Positions 29,629 to 38,701 of a stretch of 64,000 nucleotides of DNA are shown piece by piece. Source of the stretch: Bacillus sp. B1-b2 (GTDB taxonomy: Bacteria; Bacillota; Bacilli; Bacillales; Cytobacillaceae); contig NZ_WEHU01000016.1 in the NCBI RefSeq assembly GCF_009183415.1, positions 1-64,000 on the forward strand, given 5' to 3'. Each line of letters begins with the position of its first letter. The first letter of the stretch is position 1. Made by a program: the position numbers and the translations under genes. The notes under the pieces were generated by a model. That model was given only the letters and a program-made list of their open reading frames with translations. It made no database searches and had not been told where the DNA came from.

Positions 29629-30768
29629 TTAATGAGTAAGTCGATGAATAATTTTTACTAATTCATGACCCACTTTTTCCATTTGTGTTTCTGTATTATT
29701 TAATCCAAAACTAAACCGTATGGAATTTTTTGTTCGCTCGACATCCCCAAACATACTAACTAATACATGTGATGGTTCAATAGAACCTGCTGTACATGCA
29801 GAACCACTTGAAGCTGCAATTCCTGCTAAATCTAGATTTACTAACATTGCTTCCACGTTAGTACCAGGAAAGCTTAAGTTTAAAACATGTGGCAATGAAT
29901 TTTCAACTAATCCGTTTTGGCGATACGTAATATTATTATCTTTCAAAATGCTTAGAATCATTTCTTTGTATTTTTGATAGGTTTCCCGTTTAGCCAAACG
30001 TTCCTGTTGTGCAATCTCTACTGCCGTTTTAAAGCCTTCTACAGAAGGTACGTTTTCTGTTCCCGCTCTTCTTTTCTTTTCTTGCTCTCCCCCGAATAAC
30101 TGTGGAGTGAGTTTAATACCATTTTTCACATATAAAAAACCAATTCCCTTTGGTCCGTTAATTTTGTGAGAAGAAACAGACAACATATCAATATGTTGCT
30201 TTGTCACATTGATCTCTTCTATACCATATGCCTGGACAGCATCAGTATGAAACACAGCAGAATGATCCTTTAATAAGTTACCAATTTCTTTTATCGGTTG
30301 AATGGTACCTACTTCATTATTTCCATACATAATAGTCACAAGAATGGTATCATCTCTTAACGAATCTTTCAGTTCCTGTAAATCAATCTGTCCGTATTCA
30401 TCTACTGATAAATAAGTTACTTCAAAGCCTTTTTTCTCTAATTGTTCACACGCGTGAAGGACTGCGTGATGTTCAATGGAAGTCGTAATAATATGTTTCC
30501 CTTTTCTAGTTTTGCTTTCGCAAATACCAAATATAGCATAATTGTCCGCTTCTGTTCCGCCACTTGTAAAAATAATTTCATTTTCTAATGCCCCTATACT
30601 TTTGGCCATGACACTTCTTGCATTATCTAAAATGCTTCTAGCTTGTCTTCCAAATGAATGAATGCTGGAGGGGTTTCCAAACTGACTTTTCATTGTCTCA
30701 TACACATTTTCTATTACTTTAGGATGCATCGGAGAAGTTGCTGCATGATCTACATAAATTTGTTCCAA
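29629..30768 (-). CDS. yrvO: Cysteine desulfurase YrvO (sulfur donor to MnmA)
   Basis: PLP enzyme that takes sulfur from cysteine, 379 aa, as I recall for B. subtilis YrvO. YVDHAATSPMHP at the start, PLP lysine in SVSSHKINGPKG, and the catalytic cysteine in ASSGSACTAGS are visible. Its pairing with mnmA marks the dedicated tRNA-thiolation desulfurase. The TTG at 30768 is used: the GTG three codons upstream overlaps the SD (TAGGTG). Confidence 0.95.
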   Translation of the reverse strand: MEQIYVDHAATSPMHPKVIENVYETMKSQFGNPSSIHSFGRQARSILDNARSVMAKSIGALENEIIFTSGGTEADNYAIFGICESKTRKGKHIITTSIEHHAVLHACEQLEKKGFEVTYLSVDEYGQIDLQELKDSLRDDTILVTIMYGNNEVGTIQPIKEIGNLLKDHSAVFHTDAVQAYGIEEINVTKQHIDMLSVSSHKINGPKGIGFLYVKNGIKLTPQLFGGEQEKKRRAGTENVPSVEGFKTAVEIAQQERLAKRETYQKYKEMILSILKDNNITYRQNGLVENSLPHVLNLSFPGTNVEAMLVNLDLAGIAASSGSACTAGSIEPSHVLVSMFGDVERTKNSIRFSFGLNNTETQMEKVGHELVKIIHRLTH

Positions 30769-30810
30769 TTTAAACACCTACCAGTTTGTCTTGTCATTTT
30801 CAACCTATCA

Positions 30811-31230
30811 TTAGATATAGAACATATATCCATCTGTATTATCATCTTCATTGTAATTCGCTAAATCTTCAATAGTTGTAGAATCTAACACATCTTTCAC
30901 TGCATCACGTATTTTCATCCATAATGCCTTTTTAGCTGGTTCCTCATTTTCAATACCTTCTACTGGGCTTATCGGTCCTTCTAAAATACGAATAACATCC
31001 CCAGCAGTAATCTCATTAGGCTCACTTCCTAACACATAGCCTCCGTAAGCTCCTCTAATACTGCGAACATATCCTGCATTACGTAAAGGTGCTACTAATT
31101 GCTCTAAATAATGCTCAGATAAATCATTAGATTGCGCAATTGTTTTTAAGGATATTGGTCCTTCACCATGTTTCTTTGCTAGTTCCATCATAATGGTTAA
31201 TCCGTATCTTCCTTTTGTTGAAATCTTCAT
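30811..31230 (-). CDS. cymR: Rrf2-family cysteine metabolism repressor CymR
   Basis: Global regulator of sulfur uptake and cysteine synthesis; in B. subtilis it acts in complex with CysK and responds to O-acetylserine. 139 aa with an N-terminal winged helix (MKISTKGRYGLTIMMELAKKHGEG and LSEHYLEQLV, wing RGAYGGYVLG). There is no cysteine at all, so no iron-sulfur cluster, as expected of CymR and unlike IscR. Its known target operon (yrrT-mccAB) lies 20 kb away in the window. Confidence 0.95.
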   Translation of the reverse strand: MKISTKGRYGLTIMMELAKKHGEGPISLKTIAQSNDLSEHYLEQLVAPLRNAGYVRSIRGAYGGYVLGSEPNEITAGDVIRILEGPISPVEGIENEEPAKKALWMKIRDAVKDVLDSTTIEDLANYNEDDNTDGYMFYI

Positions 31231-31913
31231 TATTTTGCCCCCTGTTTACTATACTCTCTAATCTCTATCTGTTTCTTTCTACTTAGTTTACTTAATAAAT
31301 AAATGGTAAGTTTCTCGCATTGTGGTATACTCCAACCTGCGATTTTTCCAATTAGAATGGCATAAATGATGGTCCCGAAAAATACAGGTCCTCCTAATAA
31401 CCAGCCGATAAGTAAAACCATCGCTTCCATTAGCAATCGAGTTATTGCAATACTCCAGCCTAATTTCTCAGAAAGAATAATCATTAAGCTATCTCTAGGA
31501 CCTGCACCCAATTTAGCAGAAATATATAATCCAATTCCGTATCCCATGATTATTAGTCCTAACAAGAACATAATTCCTTTTCCAATGATAGAAGGAGGGG
31601 TTTGCATAAAAGGTAGAAGTAAAAAAGCATCAATGAAGAGCCCTACCAAAAACATATTGAGAATTGCTCCAACTGCAGGTATTGTCTTCGCTAACAAGGA
31701 AGCCGACAATAGGACAAAAAAGCCGACAATTATCGCCCAGCTCCCGATGCTCAAACCAAATTGATAAAATAATCCGATGTTTAGAACATCCCAAGGTGCT
31801 GAACCTAAATCAGCGGTTATTACTAATACAATACCAAATGACATGATTAACAGCCCAATAATAAAGATGATTAATCTTTCTAAAGGTTTATCTACATTAA
31901 CTAGAAATTTCAT
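31230..31913 (-). CDS. YczE/YitT-like integral membrane protein
   Basis: 227 residues with five or six membrane segments and the family's repeated glycine motif: VITADLGSAPWDVLNIGL (about 31-48) and YISAKLGAGPRDSLMIIL (about 129-146). The duplication suggests two homologous halves. The transported substrate, if any, is unknown. Its stop overlaps the cymR ATG (TAATG), so the two are translated together, an arrangement that hints at a role tied to sulfur metabolism, by inference only. Confidence 0.85.
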   Translation of the reverse strand: MKFLVNVDKPLERLIIFIIGLLIMSFGIVLVITADLGSAPWDVLNIGLFYQFGLSIGSWAIIVGFFVLLSASLLAKTIPAVGAILNMFLVGLFIDAFLLLPFMQTPPSIIGKGIMFLLGLIIMGYGIGLYISAKLGAGPRDSLMIILSEKLGWSIAITRLLMEAMVLLIGWLLGGPVFFGTIIYAILIGKIAGWSIPQCEKLTIYLLSKLSRKKQIEIREYSKQGAK

Positions 31914-32177
31914 TTACTACTCCCGCTCACATACTTAATTATTTAATTGATTTCTCTCTATATAAGATGACATTATGCATTATAGCATAATTCTGGGTGC
32001 TTTGGTGTGAATGATTCTTTCCTTATTCTCATTATAGTATCAGGATATCCTATCTATTCAATTGGATTTAGATATTTTTAATTATATAATTTTTATTTAA
32101 TACCTCTAAGCTATAAGAGCAATTTCATTACATCCTTAATAACAACATTATTTAAGCTATCTTTTTACGATAACCCT
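31914..32177 (-). promoter_or_regulatory. Promoter region of the cymR operon
   Basis: About 260 bases without a gene. Two -10 candidates on the minus strand: TATAAT at 32031-32036 with TTGAAT at 32056-32061 (19-base spacing), and an extended TGCTATAAT at 31979-31987 with no good -35. Nothing else recognised. Confidence 0.5.
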
Positions 32178-32226
32178 AAAAAAAACAGACAATAAGAGTG
32201 GAAGTAATCCTCTACCGTCTGTTTCT
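32178..32226 (-). terminator. Terminator after the M20 hydrolase
   Basis: On the minus strand AAACAGAC pairs with GTCTGTTT, with an inner AGAG/CTCT pairing, and T8 follows. It ends the racemase operon. Confidence 0.8.
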
Positions 32227-32240
32227 ATATCACCTATTTA

Positions 32241-33380
32241 TTATTTACTATTCAGAAGATTTAAAGTAGATAAGGTCATAATTTTGATTCCATGTAACAT
32301 ACTTTCTAATTTAAAATGCATATTCGGATGATGAAGACCTGGTTGCAAGTCAGTACCAAGTCCAATCATGGTGGTCTTAATATGATCACTCGCCATTGTA
32401 TAAAAATGAAAATCTTCTCCCCCAGGAGTAACTGGCGGGTTGACAAGCCCTTCTCGCCCTAAAACATCCACTATACTTTGCTCTACCATTTTTTCCATCC
32501 ATTTATTTGGTTTAGCAGCAGGCATTTCGGAGACCATTTCTAAGTCTACTTGAGCACCATTTGATTCTCCTGCTTGAATAACGGATTTTTCTATCTTTTT
32601 AATAAGCTCTTCCATTACCTCATTGGTTTGCGCTCTCACATCTAAGCCAAACTCTGCATAATCAGGTATAGTATTAAAATTCTTTCCTCCTGCTTGTGCA
32701 AAAGTCATTTTAGCAGATGCCGGAACTACAGGGTTTAGTGGAATTGATCTTACTGCCATATTTATTGCAGTCAAGCTATCGATTACATTAACACCTAAAT
32801 GATGTCTTGCTGCATGTGCTTGAACTCCAGTAATTCTTCCTTTAAATGTAGCTGCTGCTCCATGATAGATAGCAGCCGAACTCTGACCAAAACGCATTTC
32901 TTGAATAGGACGTAAATGAAGACCTAATAGCAAATCTACATCCTCTAATAATCCTTTATTAATAAAGGATAAAGCACCTTCTCCTTTTTCTTCTGCAGGC
33001 TGAAAAAAACACTTAATCTTACCGTTAACAGGAATATTTAACTCTTTTAAACATTTTATGGTATATAAAACAATGGTCATATGTGCATCATGACCGCAAG
33101 AATGATTTGCTTTCCATGTTCCATTTACATTTTGCCAGAGTGCATCCATATCTGATCGAAGACCAATAACCGGACCAATGCCTTTTCCCCATTCTCCTAT
33201 AATACCTGTCTGATCTGATAAGGTTTTATTCTTGATTGCTAGCTTATCTAATTCGTTTTTTATAAATGTAGTGGTATGGACTTCTTCCCAACTAATTTCA
33301 GCATGATGATGGAGATATTCATATGTTTTATAAATATTGTCTATTTCTCTCTTTACCCAATTATCTATACTATCTAGCAT
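32241..33380 (-). CDS. M20-family amidohydrolase, probable N-succinyl-L-amino acid desuccinylase
   Basis: 379-residue zinc hydrolase of the M20 (hippurate hydrolase/IAA-Leu hydrolase) type. Metal motifs are RSDMDAL, SCGHDAHMT, QPAEEKGEGA, GLHLRP and GGEDFHFY. The family removes acyl groups from amino acids. Third gene after an N-succinylamino acid racemase-like gene and a GNAT gene, the same set known from Geobacillus kaustophilus for turning D-amino acids into L forms. The ATG at 33380 follows GGGGG by 6 bases and overlaps the end of the GNAT reading frame. Confidence 0.85.
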   Translation of the reverse strand: MLDSIDNWVKREIDNIYKTYEYLHHHAEISWEEVHTTTFIKNELDKLAIKNKTLSDQTGIIGEWGKGIGPVIGLRSDMDALWQNVNGTWKANHSCGHDAHMTIVLYTIKCLKELNIPVNGKIKCFFQPAEEKGEGALSFINKGLLEDVDLLLGLHLRPIQEMRFGQSSAAIYHGAAATFKGRITGVQAHAARHHLGVNVIDSLTAINMAVRSIPLNPVVPASAKMTFAQAGGKNFNTIPDYAEFGLDVRAQTNEVMEELIKKIEKSVIQAGESNGAQVDLEMVSEMPAAKPNKWMEKMVEQSIVDVLGREGLVNPPVTPGGEDFHFYTMASDHIKTTMIGLGTDLQPGLHHPNMHFKLESMLHGIKIMTLSTLNLLNSK

Positions 33381-34192
33381 TTTCAACCCCCAGTTTTTTT
33401 AATATATAGTAATGATCATGTTGATTTGTTTTTTGGAATGCCGTAATAATATAATCATGTTGAAATAGATCTTGAAAGCAATTTCTTAAAATAAAACGCC
33501 AATTTTCTGCAAGCTTACTATCTTCTTGTTTTATTTTATGTATGTTACTAGGAACCGGAACTGCATAATAAGTTTCGCTCAAGGATAAGGGTTTAGTTAA
33601 CGGTAACGGAATAGAGAATGTCTGTTTCTTTTCCTCTAAAAGTAGAAAGGGTTTTATGTTTTTATCAGCTGGAATTGGCCTATTCAATGATTGAGTTAGA
33701 TCCCACTCTAATAAGAAACTTATCTGATGGTAATCCACTATTTAAGGCATCACTCATATCTCCATAATGATTCGGATAATAGCTTTTTACATATCCACCT
33801 AACTTATGTATATTTAGATAAGCATTTCTTGATTCTAATGGATCAAATGTCCAAACTATTTTTCTATAACCCTTTTGTACTGCCAATTCTTTTTGTTTGG
33901 TCTTCAAAAGGTAACCTAATCCACTATTTATATTATCCTCTCTCACTGCCATCATATGTGATACAAGGTATATTTCTGTCTGTTTATAACCTGGGAAGCC
34001 ATAACAGAAACCAACTAATTGATCTATATCAAATGCGCCAATCAAAATACCACCATTATGACAGGAGGCAATAAGATAGGGATAGGGTGTGGTATTAGTA
34101 TGTCCCCAAATTTGATATTGGAAATCCACTACTTTTTGAATATCAATTTCACTAGTTATTTCCCTTATCTCAAATGAACACAATCCTTTCAC
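33370..34192 (-). pseudogene. GNAT acyltransferase (COG3375-like), frameshifted
   Basis: Two overlapping frames make up one protein. The first (33680-34192, 170 codons) holds the acetyl-CoA fold (DFQYQIWGHTN ... YLIASCHNGGILIGAFD ... KGYRKIVWTFDPLESRNAYLNIHKLGGYV); the second (33370-33738, 122 codons) holds the C-terminal half from FLLEWDLTQSLNRPIP. Together they give about 271 residues, the usual length. A single extra base near 33704-33722 explains the break: DKFLI continues as RVGS instead of EWDL. In the racemase pathway this enzyme would succinylate D-amino acids. A true mutation, a sequencing error or programmed shifting cannot be told apart here. Start GTG at 34192. Confidence 0.85.
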
Positions 34193-34209
34193 ATTCCCTT
34201 CCTATATTT

Positions 34210-35322
34210 TTACGAGGTATACACCTTTTTGTTTAATAAGTGTTTTTGAATCACTTCTTCATTTAGCTCATATCCAATTCCGGATGATGTAGGAACAGAA
34301 ATTTCTCCCGGAGAAGAAAGTGTTACCTCAGGAACAATAATATCTTCCTGCCAATATCTGTTGGAAGCAGAAGTGTCTCCTGCTATCGTAAAGCCTGAAA
34401 GAGATGTAATGGCAATATTATGCGCTCTTCCAATACCACCTTCTAACATTCCGCCACACCAAACAGGAATAGCATGACTTTGACATAAATTATGAATTTT
34501 TTTCGCTTCTGATAAGCCACCAACTCGACCAATTTTTATATTAATAATCTTACAGCTTCTTAACTCAATTGCTTTACGAGCATCCTCTGCAGAATGAATA
34601 CTTTCATCGAGACAAATAGGTGTTTTTATCTCTTTCTGTAAAACAGAATGGTCAATTATATCATCATATGCAAGTGGCTGCTCAATCATCATTAAATTCA
34701 ATGCATCAAACTTTTTAAGATGTGAAAGATCTTTTAAAGAATAAGCTGAATTGGCATCAGCCATTAGTGGAATATCATAGCCAAAAGTTTCTCTAATTTT
34801 TGTTAAAGGTTCTAAGTCATAACCTGGTTTAATCTTAATTTTTATTTTTTTATAGCCTTCTGCTAAAAATCTTTCTACCTTAGAAAGTAGCTGTTCTGTT
34901 GTTGCTTCAATCCCAATACTCACTCCTACATCAATAGTAGGTTGAGTTCCTCCCAATGCCCTAGCAAGTGGTATTCCTTTTTCCTTACTATATAAATCCC
35001 AAACAGCACCTTCTAATGCAGCTTTAGCCATATTATTTCTTCTTATTGGAGAAAAGATGGTTGATACATCATCTGGATGTTGGATTTCGTGTTTAAAAAG
35101 CATTGGTATAAGAAATTTCTCTAGCATATATGACACTGTTCCTGTTGTTTCTTCACTATAGGTTGGATCAGGTAATGCAACTGATTCACCTAACCCAACA
35201 TGATTCTTACCAAACAGTTTAACAATTAGAAAATCTTTCTCTTTCAACTTACCAAAGCTTGTTTCAAAGGGGTTTACTAATGGCATTTTCACGGTGTCCA
35301 CTTCTATTTTATCTATTAACAC
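34210..35322 (-). CDS. Enolase-superfamily N-succinylamino acid racemase / o-succinylbenzoate synthase
   Basis: 370 residues of the MenC/NAAAR subgroup. The catalytic set falls at the very positions known for Amycolatopsis NAAAR: K161-K163 (KIK) and K263, with metal ligands D189 (MADAN), E214 (IEQPL) and D239 (LDES). Members may make o-succinylbenzoate for menaquinone or racemise N-succinylamino acids. No other men gene is near, and the adjacent GNAT and M20 genes favour the racemase. The GTG at 35322 follows AAAGGAGG. It starts 37 bases after rarA on the same strand. Confidence 0.88.
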   Translation of the reverse strand: MLIDKIEVDTVKMPLVNPFETSFGKLKEKDFLIVKLFGKNHVGLGESVALPDPTYSEETTGTVSYMLEKFLIPMLFKHEIQHPDDVSTIFSPIRRNNMAKAALEGAVWDLYSKEKGIPLARALGGTQPTIDVGVSIGIEATTEQLLSKVERFLAEGYKKIKIKIKPGYDLEPLTKIRETFGYDIPLMADANSAYSLKDLSHLKKFDALNLMMIEQPLAYDDIIDHSVLQKEIKTPICLDESIHSAEDARKAIELRSCKIINIKIGRVGGLSEAKKIHNLCQSHAIPVWCGGMLEGGIGRAHNIAITSLSGFTIAGDTSASNRYWQEDIIVPEVTLSSPGEISVPTSSGIGYELNEEVIQKHLLNKKVYTS

Positions 35323-35359
35323 GAGTCGTTCCTCCTTTTTACACTCTTATGAACAGTTG

Positions 35360-36646
35360 TTATGATTTATCTTTTTTAAAACCTGCTAGTTTTTCGTATA
35401 TGGCGCCTAATTTTTTCTCGTCGCCCGCTTCAGTAGGATGGTAATATTGTGTACCCTTTAATTTCTCTGGTAGATATTCTTGATCAACCCATCCACCAAA
35501 GGTTCCAATTGGATAATCATGTGGATAAATATATCCTACATGTCCTAGCTTTTTACTGCCTGCATAGTGGCCATCTCGTAAATGCATCGGAATATCTCCC
35601 ACTTTTCCATTCCGTATATCAGCTATTGCAGCATCTAATGCTTTATATGCAGCATTGGATTTGGCGGATAAGCACATTTCAACTACCGCTACAGACAATG
35701 GGATGCGTGCTTCAGGAAGACCTAATCTTTCACTAGCAGTTACAGCAGCTAGTACGTTGTTGCCGACAGAGGTTTTAGCAAGTCCGATATCTTCATAGGC
35801 TATTACTAATAACCTTCTATTAACTGCAACTAAATCACCTGTTTCTAATAAATGAGCTAAATAATAGAGAGCTGCATCTACATCACTACCTCTAATACTT
35901 TTCTGTAGGCTTGATAAGAGATTATAAAAATGTGAGCCCTTTTTATCTCCATATACGCCAACTTTATCAATCATCTTGTCGATTATTTCATCTTTAATCA
36001 TAAATATGCCTTCTTCCTTTACAGAAGAATAAACAATCGATTCTAATAAGGTTAGAGACTTTCTTGCATCTCCATTTGTACCATTTGCAATTTTCTTGAT
36101 TTGATCACTTGAGATATCGATAGAAAGCTTGCCAAGACCTCGTTCTTCCTTTAATGCTCTGTATAGTAATTCTTCTATATCATGGTCAGATAACCTTTTC
36201 AATTGCTTAATTTGACCACATCTACTTCTAATGGCTGGATTAACATCATGATATGGATTTTCTGTGGTGGCACCAATTAAAACAATATCTCCTCTTTCTA
36301 CATGTGGAAGAAGATAATCTTGCTGTGCTTTATTAAAGCGGTGAATTTCATCTAAAAAAAGAATAACCTTACCTGTCATTCTTGCTTCATCCACTACTGC
36401 TTCAACATCTTTCTTGCCACTAGTGGTTGCATTTAATGCAATAAAAGGCAAATTGGTTGTGCCTGCAATGGCAAAAGCAATCGATGTTTTTCCGATTCCT
36501 GGCTCTCCATAAAGAAGCATAGATGGAACATACCCATTTTTTATCATCTTATATAAACTACTATTTTCTCCGATAATGTCTTTTTGTCCAACTAAATCGT
36601 CTAAGTTCTTTGGTCTCATACGATATGCAAGAGGTTCTCCGTTCAT
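35360..36646 (-). CDS. rarA: Replication-associated recombination protein A (RarA/MgsA)
   Basis: AAA+ ATPase of the clamp-loader clade, 428 aa, which acts at stalled forks. Walker A YGEPGIGKTS, Walker B ILFLDEIHRFNKAQQD, sensor 1 IGATTENP and the C-terminal tetramerisation domain (KSIRGSDVDAALYYLAHLLETGD) are all present. The ATG at 36646 is used because AAAGGAT lies 9 bases upstream; a GTG three codons earlier falls in that spacing. Confidence 0.95.
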   Translation of the reverse strand: MNGEPLAYRMRPKNLDDLVGQKDIIGENSSLYKMIKNGYVPSMLLYGEPGIGKTSIAFAIAGTTNLPFIALNATTSGKKDVEAVVDEARMTGKVILFLDEIHRFNKAQQDYLLPHVERGDIVLIGATTENPYHDVNPAIRSRCGQIKQLKRLSDHDIEELLYRALKEERGLGKLSIDISSDQIKKIANGTNGDARKSLTLLESIVYSSVKEEGIFMIKDEIIDKMIDKVGVYGDKKGSHFYNLLSSLQKSIRGSDVDAALYYLAHLLETGDLVAVNRRLLVIAYEDIGLAKTSVGNNVLAAVTASERLGLPEARIPLSVAVVEMCLSAKSNAAYKALDAAIADIRNGKVGDIPMHLRDGHYAGSKKLGHVGYIYPHDYPIGTFGGWVDQEYLPEKLKGTQYYHPTEAGDEKKLGAIYEKLAGFKKDKS

Positions 36647-36703
36647 GCCATTCACATCCTTTTAACTATGCCCATATTATAACGTAATACAATAAAGGAA
36701 GCA

Positions 36704-37657
36704 TTATGTAGACACATCACGTTTTTGGAATAATAGAAAAGAAATGCTCATAAAAACAAGATAATATATGATAAGGATAAGAACAGAAAAGGATAAAGTC
36801 ATTCCCTCAATGAGAGGCACTCCATCGATATACCTTGTTAGGTCCGTATTCGCAAAAAGTAGATATTTTGACCACACGAACCAGTTCGCTAAAATATTTG
36901 TTACTGTATTGCCTACAAACATTAAAAATAAAGAAACTCCAATAGCAAGTGAACTGTTTCGAAAAACAGTGGAAATCATGAATGCCATTGTTGCTAGCAT
37001 AAAAATAGGAATCGATTTAAATACAAAATATTTTATAGTGAAAAATAGCATACTTACTTCTACAACACTTCCATTTTTATAGTCTAAATATGGGTAAGAA
37101 TTCTCTGGCATTCCAAACAAAATAACACCAAGTAAAAAGGAATAGCCAAAAAGAACCAATAGAAAAATACTATTAAATAATAAAATGGTTATATACTTAG
37201 ATAACAATATTTTAGACCTGCTAATAGGTCTAATAAGTAAAAGTTTTACTGTACCCCAACTAAATTCGTTTGCCACTATTCCACCTGCAATAATAATGGT
37301 AAATAATCCAGCCAAAATGATTAAATTTGTACTATCTGACAAAAAACTCCAAACAGAATAATTGGTATTTGTTGAAATATCATGATCTATCCTATAGTTA
37401 TTCATGTCTATTTGCTTTTGTAGGTACTCTTTTTTATCTTTAGAAAGTGCTGTGTTTTCAAGTTCATCCTGAAAGGTGCTATTTTCAAGCTGTAAGCCAT
37501 ATATCCAATTTTCATTATCTGGTACTTGAATTCCACCTTCCTGATAAACAGAAAAAGCGGCATACAAAGAGACTATGATTAATAAGGTGACCACCATAAT
37601 CCAGGTTGAACTTCTTTTCCTTATTTTCATCCATTCATTTTGAATTAACTTAATCAT
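36704..37657 (-). CDS. ABC-2 type transporter permease
   Basis: 317 residues: one membrane segment near the N-terminus (about 19-36), a long external loop (about 37-110) and five further segments, the ABC-2 layout. The motif GGIVANEFSWGTVKLLLIRPISRSKILLSKY is typical of YxlG/NatB-like bacitracin- or lantibiotic-type exporter permeases. Coupled to the ATPase by a 4-base ATGA overlap. Substrate unknown. Confidence 0.88.
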   Translation of the reverse strand: MIKLIQNEWMKIRKRSSTWIMVVTLLIIVSLYAAFSVYQEGGIQVPDNENWIYGLQLENSTFQDELENTALSKDKKEYLQKQIDMNNYRIDHDISTNTNYSVWSFLSDSTNLIILAGLFTIIIAGGIVANEFSWGTVKLLLIRPISRSKILLSKYITILLFNSIFLLVLFGYSFLLGVILFGMPENSYPYLDYKNGSVVEVSMLFFTIKYFVFKSIPIFMLATMAFMISTVFRNSSLAIGVSLFLMFVGNTVTNILANWFVWSKYLLFANTDLTRYIDGVPLIEGMTLSFSVLILIIYYLVFMSISFLLFQKRDVST

Positions 37658-38571
37658 GTATTCTCTCCTTCCTTTAAAACTTCAAAAAATCGTTCTTCTA
37701 ATGACTGTTCCTTTACCCTTACACCATATATTTTGACTTCACTTTCTACTAGTAACTTAATTAATTCTGGTACTTGTTCTTTTTCAACTGTCATTTGTAA
37801 AGTAGAATGTATAATTGATACAGGAATACTTGGATATGACTCTTCTAATATGTTTTTTCCTTTTAAAGGTTCATGAACATCAAACTCATATAATGCTGTA
37901 GTAGACTTCATTGTTAATTCGCTTACTGCCTGTACATCTACTAGTTTGCCATTTTGAATAATAGCAAATCGATCACACATCATTTCCATCTCTGATAGCA
38001 AATGACTGGATACAATGATGGCCATATTTTTTTCTTTCGCTAATTTTCTTAAATAATCGCGTATCTCTCTTATTCCAGCGGGATCTAGTCCATTAGTTGG
38101 TTCATCTAATATTAATACCTTTGGATCATGCAATAAACTTTGAGCAAGGCCAAGTCTTTGTCTCATCCCTAAAGAATATGTCTTTACCTTGTCATGAATA
38201 CGATCTGTTAAGCCTACCAATTCTACTATTTCGCTTATTTTCTCTTTTTTGATACCATTCATCATTCTTGCATAATGGATGAGATTATCATAGCCTGATA
38301 AAAACTTGTACATCTCTGGATTTTCTACGATGGCACCTACATTCTTCATCGCTTCTTGATAATGTGTTTTCACACTTTTATTTAGGATGAATATGTCTCC
38401 TTCTGTTATGCTGATTAATCCAACTATCATGCGAATAGTAGTTGTTTTCCCAGCACCATTTGGACCAAGTAATCCAAATACTTCCCCTTCTTGTATTCCT
38501 AGACTTAAAGACTTAATAAGGGTGGTTCGATTAATTACTTTTGAAACATTGACTAATTGAACTATTTCCAT
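37654..38571 (-). CDS. ABC transporter ATP-binding protein
   Basis: 305 residues. Walker A GPNGAGKTT (35-43), Q-loop, signature YSLGMRQRLGLAQ, Walker B VLILDEPTNGLDP and H-loop SSHLL are intact. A C-terminal extension of about 90 residues follows, as in BcrA/NatA-like exporters. It pairs with the permease downstream as a two-gene exporter, likely for a small molecule or peptide. No regulator or immunity gene is adjacent. Confidence 0.92.
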   Translation of the reverse strand: MEIVQLVNVSKVINRTTLIKSLSLGIQEGEVFGLLGPNGAGKTTTIRMIVGLISITEGDIFILNKSVKTHYQEAMKNVGAIVENPEMYKFLSGYDNLIHYARMMNGIKKEKISEIVELVGLTDRIHDKVKTYSLGMRQRLGLAQSLLHDPKVLILDEPTNGLDPAGIREIRDYLRKLAKEKNMAIIVSSHLLSEMEMMCDRFAIIQNGKLVDVQAVSELTMKSTTALYEFDVHEPLKGKNILEESYPSIPVSIIHSTLQMTVEKEQVPELIKLLVESEVKIYGVRVKEQSLEERFFEVLKEGENT

Positions 38572-38653
38572 GCTTACTCTTCGCCTCCTTCTTTTTGGTT
38601 TTTTCTATATTGTACAACACAATAAAACATATCTACCTACCTTTAACAATAAA

Positions 38654-38690
38654 AAGGCGATATACACAAAACAACCGTGTATATCGCCTT
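38654..38690. terminator. Terminator after tcdA
   Basis: AAGGCGATATACAC (38654-38667) pairs perfectly with GTGTATATCGCCTT (38677-38690); T5 follows on the minus strand. It separates tcdA from the ABC genes. Confidence 0.92.
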
Positions 38691-38701
38691 AAAATTCATT
38701 C

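Noticed and set aside
31366-31764. 132-codon ORF opposite the YczE-like gene
   Set aside because: Antisense to a membrane protein with clear family motifs; no SD.
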